DNA of 64,000 nucleotides from Saccharomycopsis malanga (lineage: Eukaryota > Ascomycota > Saccharomycetes > Ascoideales > Saccharomycopsidaceae): assembly GCA_004014935.1 (NCBI GenBank), contig CP025325.1, forward strand, positions 1,674,001 through 1,738,000. The letters run 5' to 3'. The translations under genes and the position numbers were made by a program. Positions 1 to 12,390 of this stretch are shown here, in pieces; position 1 is the first letter of the stretch; every line of letters starts with the position of its first letter. Below the pieces are notes generated by a model. The model had not been told where the DNA came from and did no database searches. It saw only the letters and a list, made by a program, of their open reading frames with translations.

Positions 1-320
1 TGTCTTGTATTTTTGAATGTAAAAAGTTAATAGTATGGCCCCATGCACTAATATGCGGCTTCCTACATGTGAAGGCACCGATAATATGACTATCACGACA
101 TTGTCACCTGCGCACCGTCCTGATTCTTTTTTTTCCTGCCTGGCCGTACTCCAGGAGATCTCAATATATGGATTTAGCAACCCTTATTGACAGTTTTATT
201 CAGCGCGAATACAGACGTTGGCTTATTCACGTCAAGTGCTGGTTCATCTTTTTACTTGAGGCGTATTGCTCTGGATACTCTTAGGTTACTGTTGCTGTAT
301 ATAACTAAGTATCCCAAAGG
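1..320. other. 5' intergenic region, CDC4 promoter side
   Basis: No open frame of note. AT-rich leader and presumed promoter of the CDC4 gene that starts at 321. I see no RNA gene or repeat here. Confidence 0.5.
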
Positions 321-2696
321 ATGTTGGCGGGCGAAGATCTTTTGAAGAATGCTAAGCCTTCGAAATATCCGTTAGTTGACAAAGCTATTCCGTTTATTTT
401 TGATGGCGCGAGCTGCAGCAACCAGTTATTTGCAGGGTTGACAGACTCAAATAGGAAACGAGGTCCGAATAGTAGCAAGGACAAGCGGGGCGATCATCAC
501 ATAATAGTTGATAATGTTTATCAGCCATCTGGGACTACAACTCCTCATACAGCTGATGATGCTGTAGGTAGTCACTCGCCTGCTATGCACCCTCTTTCAA
601 CTCCAATAGATACATCCAGAAATCCTAACAGTCCCTTCTTTGCGAGGGTGCAGATGTCGAAAAAGAGAACTAAATCTCAGAGGGATGAGAATACTGACGT
701 TTATGATAATACGGATGACTCTTTAACTCATTATGATGGCCAGAATGTCAAGCGGCGCTTTTTGGGTGATGGAAACGAAGAAGAATCTAGTACTGTTGGC
801 GACACTGACGCTATCGAAGACAATATTGATGTTGATAGGCTTGGTAATATTAATCCTGATTATACTCTTTCTGAAGAAACATACACTCAACTTCCTCTAC
901 CTTCACCATCGGCGTCTCCCATTCATTCGTTGAATGAAATAGCTGTTCTGCCTCCTGATTCGCTTGACCTTCAAGATGAAGGCCGTAATGGTTCGCCAGT
1001 TAATGTGCTACCCAGCTATAATAAACTGAATACTGGTGTTCTAGAACAGTTTCTCAAAAATCCCAATAGCAACATTACCTTGATCAATAATCTTTCTCGG
1101 AATCTTCCCAAGAACTCTAAGAATTTACTTTTGTACAAGTTGTTGGAGCATTCAGATCGGTCTACGTTGTCCACGTTAGTGAATCATATTGTCAAGTATC
1201 TTCAATTTGATTTACTTTCCAATCTCCCTGTTGAATTAGCAATGAAAGTACTTTCGTATTTGGATTTCCGCTCTTTGATTAATGTGTCTAAAGTCAGCAA
1301 AAACTGGGCTATTCTAGCTAACAAAAATGGAGATTTGTGGAAAAACTTGTTGTTGAATGATGATCTCATCACTGATCCAGAATGCATCCCTCATGAAATA
1401 GAAAGTGGAAGTCAATTAATTGAAAAATACCATACAATTGATGAAAGTTTGTATTCCAAAAACGCTGATAAATTCACAAGACTTTGTTTCCAACCCAATT
1501 TATACAAGTTACTTTACACCAAATATTATTTGATGAATATCAACTGGACTAATGCTTCTTATCAGCCTCATAAAATCTCTCTTAAAGCTCATGGGGAGCA
1601 TGTGATTACTTGCTTACAGTTTGATGAAGACAAAATTGTTACTGGTGCTGATGACAAGATCATCAATGTGTTTGATACAAATACCGGGAAGAAGCTTAAG
1701 GTGTTAGAAGGCCATGAAGGAGGTGTGTGGGGATTGAAATATATAGGAAATACTTTAGTAAGTGGATCCACCGATAAAACGTTGAGAGTATGGGATTTGA
1801 GAACAGGCAAATGTACTCATATCTTAAGAGGTCATAATTCCACCGTCAGATGTTTGGATGTGATTGAACCTGTGGTTGTAGGTAAAGATGACCGCGGAGA
1901 AGATATAGTGTATCCAAAGACACCAATACTAGTCTCCGGTTCAAGAGATTATAATTTAAACATGTGGGATTTGTCGATGGTGAAGAACGATCAAATTTTA
2001 AATGCAAAATATGGATTAAGTTATACCGAGGACGAGATAAACGACACTGACGAGCTGAAACCAAAGGAATTCAACCCTCAAAGTAAGTACTTCCTTGCTT
2101 GTTTGAGAGGTCACCTGGCTTCAGTAAGAACCATTTCTGTCTATGGCAAAATCATAGTTTCAGGCTCATACGATCTGAACGTCCGTGTATGGGACGCAGA
2201 AACTAAACAATGTAAATACGTGCTTTCTAATCATACTTCCAAGGTCTACACTACTGCCATCGACCATGAAAGAAATCGTGTTCTTTCAGGATCATTAGAT
2301 TACACTGTCAACATATGGGATTTAAATACCGGATCTTTGCTTCATACCTTAACAGACCATACTTCTTTGGTAGGTCTAATTCAACTTTCGCCGAAAAACT
2401 TGGTGACTGCTGCCGCTGACGCTACCGTAAGAGTATGGGACCCAGAAACCGGCCAGCTGAAATTCGAACTCCAGGGTCATCCTGGAGCCATCACTTGCTT
2501 TCAACATAACGATAAACGCGTGATTTCGGGCTCTACAACACTCCTAATGTGGGATATAAACACAGGGAAACTAGTAAGAGAATTGCTCGATGATACCACC
2601 AGTGTTTGGCAGGTCAAGTTCAATGATAAAATTTGTGTTGCTGCAGTGCAGAAAAATAATGAGGCCTGGATTGAAATCTTGAGTTTTGAGGCATGA
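321..2696 (+). CDS. CDC4: Cdc4-type F-box/WD40 SCF ubiquitin ligase receptor
   Basis: 791 aa, close to S. cerevisiae Cdc4 (779 aa). A long, low-complexity, Ser/Pro-rich N-terminal region is followed by an F-box at about residues 301-345 (LPVELAMKVLSYLDF) that should bind Skp1. The C-terminal half, from about residue 420, holds a WD40 propeller with repeated GH...WD units (for example VSGSTDKTLRVWD); the family has eight blades. Cdc4 recruits phosphorylated substrates such as Sic1 to the SCF ligase in the nucleus. The blade codon at about 2170 is CTG, giving YD-Ser-N rather than YD-Leu-N under the CUG-Ser code, which suits a WD repeat better. The ATG at 321 is the first in frame. Family assignment is secure. 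Confidence 0.95.
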   Translation: MLAGEDLLKNAKPSKYPLVDKAIPFIFDGASCSNQLFAGLTDSNRKRGPNSSKDKRGDHHIIVDNVYQPSGTTTPHTADDAVGSHSPAMHPLSTPIDTSRNPNSPFFARVQMSKKRTKSQRDENTDVYDNTDDSLTHYDGQNVKRRFLGDGNEEESSTVGDTDAIEDNIDVDRLGNINPDYTLSEETYTQLPLPSPSASPIHSLNEIAVLPPDSLDLQDEGRNGSPVNVLPSYNKLNTGVLEQFLKNPNSNITLINNLSRNLPKNSKNLLLYKLLEHSDRSTLSTLVNHIVKYLQFDLLSNLPVELAMKVLSYLDFRSLINVSKVSKNWAILANKNGDLWKNLLLNDDLITDPECIPHEIESGSQLIEKYHTIDESLYSKNADKFTRLCFQPNLYKLLYTKYYLMNINWTNASYQPHKISLKAHGEHVITCLQFDEDKIVTGADDKIINVFDTNTGKKLKVLEGHEGGVWGLKYIGNTLVSGSTDKTLRVWDLRTGKCTHILRGHNSTVRCLDVIEPVVVGKDDRGEDIVYPKTPILVSGSRDYNLNMWDLSMVKNDQILNAKYGLSYTEDEINDTDELKPKEFNPQSKYFLACLRGHLASVRTISVYGKIIVSGSYDLNVRVWDAETKQCKYVLSNHTSKVYTTAIDHERNRVLSGSLDYTVNIWDLNTGSLLHTLTDHTSLVGLIQLSPKNLVTAAADATVRVWDPETGQLKFELQGHPGAITCFQHNDKRVISGSTTLLMWDINTGKLVRELLDDTTSVWQVKFNDKICVAAVQKNNEAWIEILSFEA

Positions 2697-3389
2697 TGCT
2701 CTGTTTTTCTTTTTCTTGTTCTTTTCTTATTTTTTTTACGATGTTAAGTTTGTGTATTGGATTCATGTTGTCCAGGGTTGATTTTCTTTATAATACGGTT
2801 GAACGAATATTTGATTTTTGTTTATTGAGCTGTCCATTGTCTTTGGCAATTGTAACCTAATTGTTGATGTAGAATTTTCAGTAAAATAATAAAATACTGG
2901 GCCTTGTAAACAAACTATTTACAAGTATTTTTTGGCTATTATATAATAGTTTTTTAAGCCAAATAGTATATCATACAAATTTTAACTTTTCAAATGCTGC
3001 TTTATATAGTTTTCAACGGTAATTAATCTCTATCTACTATAGTGTATAGACTAATAGCAATCATTAAACATGCTTATAATAAACAACCTACATCCAGTAA
3101 AACCACACACTTGGCGGTAGTACCCATCTTTTTTCTCACATATTTAAATAATATAACTTACAACCCTGAAATTTACTAGCTATTCCATAAAAGTATAATA
3201 TTTGTCTCAAATTACCAATCGAATATGGTTATAGAGCTTGCATGCACACGCACGCCGTTCCATGCACCTCATTGGGTACCCGGCTTAACTTTCAAAATTT
3301 TTTTTTTTTTGCTCGCCTTCTGCCAGGAACAACTATAAAAGGAGGCCGATTCCTCTAAATTTTTAGAACTTTTTGGTTTTCCTTTCTTT
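2697..3389. promoter_or_regulatory. Intergenic region with U3 promoter
   Basis: AT-rich 3' flank of CDC4, then a more GC-rich patch (about 3236-3290) and a T run. A TATA box (TATAAAA, 3334-3340) lies about 50 bp before the U3 start, the usual spacing for a Pol II snoRNA promoter. No protein-coding signal was seen. Confidence 0.55.
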
Positions 3390-3799
3390 GTCGACGTACT
3401 TCAGTAAGTAGCCCCCTATATGGTTTGGAAATTTTGAAGCCAAATCTGGCAAGCAGCTAAGCTGTTCAGCTATCTTTTACAATGGATTTATCGAAGAACG
3501 CAGTTTTCTAACAAATTTTTACAGTAGGATCATTTCTATAGGTCACGTCTCTCTTTGACTCTTCAAAAGAGCCACTGAATCCAACTTGGTTGATGAGGTA
3601 ATAACCCTTACGCCCTAGAATGAGGTTTGAATTAGCTTGTTCTGTGATCCTAGTTGGTCCAGTCATCTACTTTTAACTGTTCTTTTGTTTAACGGCCTGT
3701 TTTTACAGGCTTTAGAAGGAAGCGATGATTTCGACCCCGTTGAACACACTTTTTTGAAGGAGTTCTCTCGGGGTGGGTGTAAGTGGCAGTCTGACAAGT
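3390..3799 (+). ncRNA. SNR17: U3 box C/D snoRNA with an intron
   Basis: U3 guides early 18S rRNA processing in the SSU processome. The 5' end GTCGACGTACTTCA (3390-3403) matches yeast U3 exon 1. An intron then runs 3404-3524 (121 nt): donor GTAAGT, branch-like TTCTAAC, acceptor TTTACAG. Exon 2 opens with TAGGATCATTTCTATAGG (box A region), continues through GAGCCACTGAATCCAACTTGG with box C' TTGATGAG, and near the 3' end has box C (GCGATGATT) and box D (GTCTGAC). The mature RNA is about 289 nt. Both S. cerevisiae U3 genes have an intron at exactly this exon junction, so the position looks ancestral. The 3' end is set by similarity to the CAGTCTGACAAGT terminus and may be off by a few bases. Confidence 0.93.
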
Positions 3800-4228
3800 T
3801 ACTTTCAAAATAAGGTTTTTTTGTAAGTGGTTAGGTGTATATATGTCAATACAGTTATTTGAACTAAATTTTTCATTGTAGATTTGCTGAACCCGTAAAT
3901 AATACCTTATAAAATAACTAACTGTCCCACAGGTTATGAACGTTTAGACGGGGCACATGCACCCTAGGTTAGCAGCCCCTATTTTACAATGTAGCTACGA
4001 ATCAGTTAGAAAGGCCTATGAAAAGGTAGGCGTGTGAAATAGAGAAGGCTCAAGGGCGGATATTTAATATAATAAAGTGTAGAATTATTGAATTTTAGCT
4101 GTTAAAAAGGCTTTGTTATTTCAGCCGAGTAACATCAATCTTTTTAAAAAGCCGATATTCAATTGAAGGAGTGGTTCAATTCTAGAAAAAAAAGGAATAG
4201 TTTCAGTTATACTTTTCATAAAAAGAGC
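3800..4228. other. Intergenic region between U3 and ARP3
   Basis: No coding frame. A GGGGC/GCCCC stem can be drawn around 3949-3979 (loop with CACATGCACCC), but I cannot assign it to an RNA family. The remainder is the 5' flank of ARP3. Confidence 0.4.
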
Positions 4229-5899
4229 ATGGCGTCTACGAATCCAGCGGTTATCATGGGTATGTATTAAGAAAATGGGCGAACAGTTATGATGAGATAA
4301 GGAGACAAATTACTAACAATGTATAGACAAGTAAGTTTTTTTTTTCATTTTTTCTATTTTTATTATTCAACTATGGTGTTATATGTTGTGTTCTTATTGA
4401 AGGTTGACAGAATGTCAACATGATGTTTTAGAAATGGCTTACAATATTAGGAGTGTTTAATAATACAGAAAGGGATGTTTTGATTGTATTGGTAAATGAA
4501 AACAGTTGATAATGCCCAGATATAAGTCTATACTAATATCTATTATCTGCCAAGCCTTTTGGGAATAATAATGAATTACATCAAATATTTCAATAAGACG
4601 GTTTATATTTAATCCTATGCGACATGAATACTAACTTATTTTAGCGGTACCGGTTTGACCAAACTTGGTTTTGCCGGTAACGATGCTCCATCGTTTGTTT
4701 TCCCTACTGCAATCGCTCTGAGATCCACAACTTCAGCCAAAACCACGTCAAAGCCGATTTTTGGGTCCAAGGCAAACTCAACATCTGCCAGCAATAACCT
4801 TGTAAACAAAAGAGGCATGGAAGATTTAGATTTTTTCATTGGTGATGAAGCTATCCAGGCAGCGAATGGACCAAGCTACTCTCTTAACTATCCAATCAAG
4901 CATGGTCAGATTGAAAACTGGGACCATATGGAAAGATTCTGGGAAAACTCCATTTTCAAGTATCTTAGATGTGAGCCTGAAGACCATTATTTTTTGTTGA
5001 CTGAACCTCCATTAAATCCTCCTGAAAACCGTGAAAATGTAGCAGAGATTATGTTTGAAGGCTTCAATTGCGCTGGTCTTTACATTGCTGTACAAGCCGT
5101 GTTGGCGTTGGCTGCTTCATGGACCTCCTCTAAAGTGCAGGACCGCTCTTTGACCGGTACAGTTATTGATTCTGGTGATGGTGTGACCCACGTTATTCCT
5201 GTTGCTGAAGGCTATGTCATTGGATCAGCTATCAAAAACATCCCCATTGCCGGACGTGACATAACGATGTTTATCCAGCAAATGTTAAGAGAAAGAGGCG
5301 AGCTTGATTCGTCGTTGCGTACTGCAGAACGTATCAAACAAGAGTTCTGTTATGTATGTCCAGATATCGTAAAAGAGTTTAGAAAGTTTGATAATGATCC
5401 AGAAAAGTTTGCCCAATTTGTAGTGGAAAACGAAAATAAAACTTCTCAAAAAATTATTGATGTTGGTTACGAAAGATTCTTGGCCCCAGAAATTTTCTTC
5501 AACCCAGAAATCGCTTCTTCAGACTTCCTTACTCCATTGCCTATCACTGTAGATACTGTTATCCAGCAATCTCCAATTGATGTAAGAAAGGGTCTTTATA
5601 AAAATATTGTTCTCAGTGGTGGCTCTACAATGTTCAAGGACTTTGGCAGACGTTTGCAAAGAGATTTGCGTGATATTGTCAAGAAGAGAATTTCTGATTC
5701 TGAGAAATTGTCACACGCTAAATCTAGCGGTGTGGATGTTAATGTCATTAGTCACAGAAGACAAAGAAACGCCGTGTGGTTCGGTGGTAGTTTATTGGCT
5801 CAAACAAGCGAGTTTAAGGCTTATTGCCACACCAAGGCTGATTACGATGAATATGGACCAAATATTGTGCGTAACTTTAGTTTGTTCAGTGTTCCATGA
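4229..5899 (+). CDS. ARP3: Actin-related protein Arp3, two introns and a 4-nt exon
   Basis: Arp3 is a core subunit of the Arp2/3 complex that nucleates branched actin at endocytic patches. Spliced CDS: 4229-4259, 4327-4330, 4645-5899, giving 429 aa (S. cerevisiae 449). Exon 1 encodes [10 protein letters not shown] plus one base. Intron 1 (4260-4326) has GTATGT, TACTAAC at 4311-4317 and TATAG. The middle exon is only ACAA. Intron 2 (4331-4644) has GTAAGT, TACTAAC at 4629-4635 and TTTTAG. Splicing restores the invariant actin phosphate loop [18 protein letters not shown]; without the four bases the frame is lost. Downstream motifs ([43 protein letters not shown]) are typical Arp3. The stop is TGA at 5897-5899. 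Exon structure is inferred from sequence only but strongly constrained. Confidence 0.95.
4327..4330 (+). other. ARP3: 4-nt microexon of ARP3
   Basis: ACAA sits between the acceptor TATAG (ending 4326) and the donor GTAAGT (starting 4331). It completes the Asp codon begun in exon 1 and starts the Asn codon finished in exon 3, producing the conserved DNGTG motif. Confidence 0.88.
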
Positions 5900-7104
5900 A
5901 AAAGTTGGATCTATACATGTATTGGTATCTTTTTTGTTCAAATAATAAATGTGAAAAAGTAAAATGGAAACTTTTTGTAGATAATGCTGTTTATTTTGTT
6001 AAAAAAAAAGTTTATGTTTGGTGCTTTGATACAATATAGAAGGAATAAGAAGGGTAATATATAAGGTCGTAACAGTTGTCAAGCTTAGCCCAAATTCTCA
6101 TTCAGAAACACTGGTTTTCTTCTCTGATAAAGTTAATCCTTAATTTAAAAAAGTTCTTCGATACATTTCTTGATATTAAGAATTGCTTCAGGACGTTTAA
6201 ATCAAGCATCTGCTTTAATACAAAGGACTGGTATTTCTATGGACAATGCTCTGAATTATGTAGAGTAGCTCATTCTGCTATGCCTAAGGAAATCATATAA
6301 GCACCAATAAAGGTTAATCAGAATGGAATTTGAGCTAATCTTTCATTGTAATGTTATAGTAATAACCAGCTAATAATGGGAATAGTGCTCCCATAGATAA
6401 TACGTAATGAGAAAAATGACCAACTACGTAGTATACCCCTTTATTGCAAATACATGTGTGGTTTTTATGTTTGTTTCACTTTAAATGGTAGTTTCAATAG
6501 AAGTTTGAGAAAGCGGCTTGTAAAAGGAAAAAACTCATTAATAGCTGGATTTACACATTAAAAAAATCATCAATGTATAAACAATATAACTGCATGTAAT
6601 TTGAATAGATAATACAAATTTTTACAACTGAGAAAATCTGGCAAATCATGAAATTGAAATACTTTTAGACAACACTAACGAATAATATCTTATCCACACT
6701 GGATAAAGCAAAAAGCGCGTTATAATACCTACCAAATAAGTAGTCTTTTAAAATCATACTTTGGCAACACATGAACGCTTCATTCTGAGTATAAAAATGT
6801 TCAATAAAACCTTTGTAATTTTTAAACCATAGCCTTAATTTAATCGATATATACTGGCTCAAAATATAAGATTATCATTATATTGTCTTTTAAGGTTATA
6901 AAGTTGATGATCCGCTCTGATGGCACATGGAAGTTTTTCATAGAATTCTACAGTGTATATGTATCGAAATAAATGTTCTTTATAATTCAACGTACAAAAG
7001 GCACACAATATTATTGATTTGTCTTGCTTTGAATACAAGAACTCACAAGCGGTAACCATTCCATTCAATATTTCAAAGTGAACAACAAGGAACAAAGATT
7101 ATTA
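5900..7104. other. Intergenic region between ARP3 and PRP9
   Basis: About 1.2 kb, strongly AT-rich. Short frames (for example 6076-6300 plus and 6665-6862 minus) have no recognisable domain or coding character. It presumably holds the ARP3 3' UTR and PRP9 promoter. Confidence 0.4.
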
Positions 7105-8826
7105 ATGTCGCTTCTTGAGATTGAAAGAGGCGAATTCGAAGAGCTTGAGGCAATAGAATCAGCCATAGCAGATAGATTACAGCGTAATCCAGGATTGTTT
7201 GTTGGCTCAACATCAGGAGTTGACCATGGGATACTTAATGTGAACAAGAAGCGGCCTTTAAAGGAAGTTTTTATTCAACGTCATGAGATTGATTATTTCA
7301 TCAAAAGATATAAAACGAAAGCTACAGCGCTACAAGAATCAATAAACTCTGATGCCAAGAAAAATCTTGTTGAAAAGTTGAAAGTGGATAATCAAAAAGC
7401 ATTTGATTTCTCGTTGTTTGATGAAAAGTTCAATGAAATAGTGTCAAGTAACAGTACCGCAGGTAAGGTAGATACAGTAATGAGCTTGTACAAGATTGGT
7501 AGCGCCAGCAGCACTGGAAAAGACAATGCTGTGCTGAGATCTCAACGAGACAGCCCTGTTCCTTCATTGCCTGCAATTCCTTCAGAATCAGAAACTCCAG
7601 AAGAGCAATCAAAAAAGAGTATTTTGAGTAGAATAGCTGCGCATATTGATATTGATTCAATTTTCTCCTTAGAAGAGCAGTATGGAAAGTATCTTGATTT
7701 GATAGGATTTCACGAGGCTTGGCTAAACTTGCCTGGATTAAAAGATAAACATAGATTGACCTATCTTCAATATCTTGGCATCTTTAGTAAAGTAGGTTTG
7801 AAATATCAACAGGATGAAAACAACCCCAATAGTAATTTACAGAGGAACTCAGAAGAGTATTCCAATTATTTGAAACAGTTGGCAGAGTATTTAGTTGCTT
7901 ATATAAAAAAAACTCAAGTACTTTCTGGACCAGAAAGAGTTCTTCAAAAGATTGAAAATGTGGATTTTGCGGCAGAATGGGAATCGCTTCTCAGCAAGTA
8001 TATCAATAAACCAGATGAAGAGAAGGACAATAAGTTGTTTTGCAAAGCTTGTAATAAACAATTTGCAAAAGAGACTGTTTACAATGCTCACTTAAGTGGA
8101 AAGAAACACATAAAAAATGCACAGAAGCTTGAAAATGGAAATACCAGTACAAATGTGGATCTTGATAAAGAAAGAAAACTTTGTTTGAACGAGTTTTTGG
8201 TGAGAACTTTGGCAGAATTATCGGAGAAACAAATCAAAGATACGAAACTTAATGTTGAACGGAAACAGGCATTGACCAACAAGGAACGTATTGAAGAAAC
8301 AAACCAATTGCTTGAGTTGGCAAGCAAACTGTATTTCACCGATGATAGTGAGGATGATACTGAAAATCATGATAACAAAGATGGACAGGATGAAGAAGAT
8401 GACGAATATGCTTACGATAACCCATTGAAGTTGCCATTGGATTTGGATGGAAGACCAATCCCATATTGGTTATGGAAATTACAAGGTCTTGACCATGAGT
8501 ACGAGTGTGAGGTCTGTGGCAGTTTCAAGTATTCTGGTCGTAAGATCTTTGAACGACACTTTATGGAACAGCGACACATCCATGGACTTAAATGTTTGGG
8601 AGTGAACTTTGGAGCCAGTAAACAGGGTGTGTCCTCTTCGGAGTTGTTGTTATCCTTTAAAGGAATCACTAAGATCGAAGAAGCAACTCGGTTATGGGAG
8701 AAACTTAAGAAGGAAATGCGCAAGGTGAATCACGGGAACGAAAACATTGTTGAGGTGGAGGACGAAGAGGGAAACGTAATGAGTGAGAAGGTTTACGAGG
8801 ACTTGAAGAAGCAGGGCTTGTTGTGA
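7105..8826 (+). CDS. PRP9: Splicing factor Prp9 (SF3a60/SF3A3)
   Basis: 573 aa (S. cerevisiae 530). Prp9 is the SF3a subunit that helps dock U2 snRNP on the branch site. The ATG at 7105 is chosen because it gives MSLLEIERGEFEELEAIES, colinear with the Prp9 N terminus; the open frame extends upstream but has no ATG. A first C2H2 finger lies near residue 313 (CKACNKQF...HLSGKKH), then an acidic linker. The C-terminal matrin-type finger near residue 468 follows the diagnostic PYWLWKLQGLDHEYECEVCG and ends in RHIHGLKCLG. The C terminus MSEKVYEDLKKQGLL closely matches Prp9. The several introns in this window, with near-invariant TACTAAC, are substrates for this step. Confidence 0.95.
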   Translation: MSLLEIERGEFEELEAIESAIADRLQRNPGLFVGSTSGVDHGILNVNKKRPLKEVFIQRHEIDYFIKRYKTKATALQESINSDAKKNLVEKLKVDNQKAFDFSLFDEKFNEIVSSNSTAGKVDTVMSLYKIGSASSTGKDNAVLRSQRDSPVPSLPAIPSESETPEEQSKKSILSRIAAHIDIDSIFSLEEQYGKYLDLIGFHEAWLNLPGLKDKHRLTYLQYLGIFSKVGLKYQQDENNPNSNLQRNSEEYSNYLKQLAEYLVAYIKKTQVLSGPERVLQKIENVDFAAEWESLLSKYINKPDEEKDNKLFCKACNKQFAKETVYNAHLSGKKHIKNAQKLENGNTSTNVDLDKERKLCLNEFLVRTLAELSEKQIKDTKLNVERKQALTNKERIEETNQLLELASKLYFTDDSEDDTENHDNKDGQDEEDDEYAYDNPLKLPLDLDGRPIPYWLWKLQGLDHEYECEVCGSFKYSGRKIFERHFMEQRHIHGLKCLGVNFGASKQGVSSSELLLSFKGITKIEEATRLWEKLKKEMRKVNHGNENIVEVEDEEGNVMSEKVYEDLKKQGLL

Positions 8827-11144
<2,318 letters not shown>

Positions 11145-12390
11145 AGAACACCTTTGAACCGTCTTAACTCACATATATAATGATCTTTACGTGTTGAATC
11201 TGCTTCAAGCCAATATTAATTGAACAAAAATTAAATTTTGTAGTATTTTGATAATGTAATATGTAATACAATGCTACACTTTAATCCCCTAATCTCATAC
11301 ATTGATATTTGCCTAAAGTATTGATTTAGACTTTGCTAAGATTCGATTTAGTTCATGCATGTCTTACTAGATTAGGTCATTGGTTCATGTCTCAAAATCT
11401 TCCCAGTTTAAAGGGAGGGCCCATCATTGATTACTAATTGACATGAAGACTATCATAAACATAAGTGCTAAAAATATCAAAACTAATACTGTAGTATACT
11501 AATATCCAAATATGTCAATAATAAAAAATGTCTTTCTTATTCAGTAAAAATGCCCAATTTTCAAACTGCACTGACTCCCTTTGAAATTTTTTCAATAAAG
11601 GGGAAAACTCCCGTGAAAACTCGCGGTTTTCCGAAATACCAAGACAGGAACAGAAAATCCCGAGTGGGCCGGGCCGTGTTCCTGACATTAATTGAATTGA
11701 ATGCGAAAAAACCAGTTTTATAGTTCGGAATCCGAAATCTGACACGGCTGAAGTGTGCCTAGTGGCCACCATAAATGGTACGTGGTGATACTTGTGCTAG
11801 TGCTTAACATCGTAGTTATATTTCAACATTGCATATTATTGGAGTATTGGTGGCTACCTTACTGCCTACAGGATCATAGGTATGCCAACTAAAAGATGAA
11901 AAGGCCGTCATTTATTGTAACTTTCGCATGTAATTGATTAGATGTAAGAGAAGCATTTTTTGATATAAGTTTGCCCAGTAAGATCAATTTTGACAACTTG
12001 CCAAGACGGATTTTAGCGAAGAGATAATGTAATCTAGATTGTCAGTTCTAGCATATCCGGCCAATCGGCTTGACACATACGGCACCCCTTGAATTTAAAC
12101 CTCTGCGTACTTTCAAATTTACTTGAAAAATATGGCAGCATGTTTAAATGTGCCCAGCTTTCCGTTAAAAATGTGAATTATGCAAATACTACATAGACAT
12201 ATAAAAAGAACATCAGATTGAGAACAATACGAAGAAAAGGAAACCAATAACATTTTGACAAAACTTCCAAGAAACGAACGCAGCTTTATTCAGCCTCCTA
12301 CTGTCTCTTTAACAAGTAACAAAATAATGCATAAAAAAATTTTTGCAAACATACAATTAAGCATATACAACATTGATATTGTTTGCCATA
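11145..12390. other. Convergent intergenic region, GAPDH to ATG4
   Basis: About 1.25 kb between convergent genes. It holds the 3' flanks. A patch near 11560-11710 is less AT-rich, with short self-complementary G/C-rich runs, but has no gene signal. I see no RNA or repeat family member. Confidence 0.4.

Noticed and set aside
6076-6300. 74-codon frame downstream of ARP3
   Set aside because: Composition resembles AT-rich intergenic DNA; no recognisable motif.
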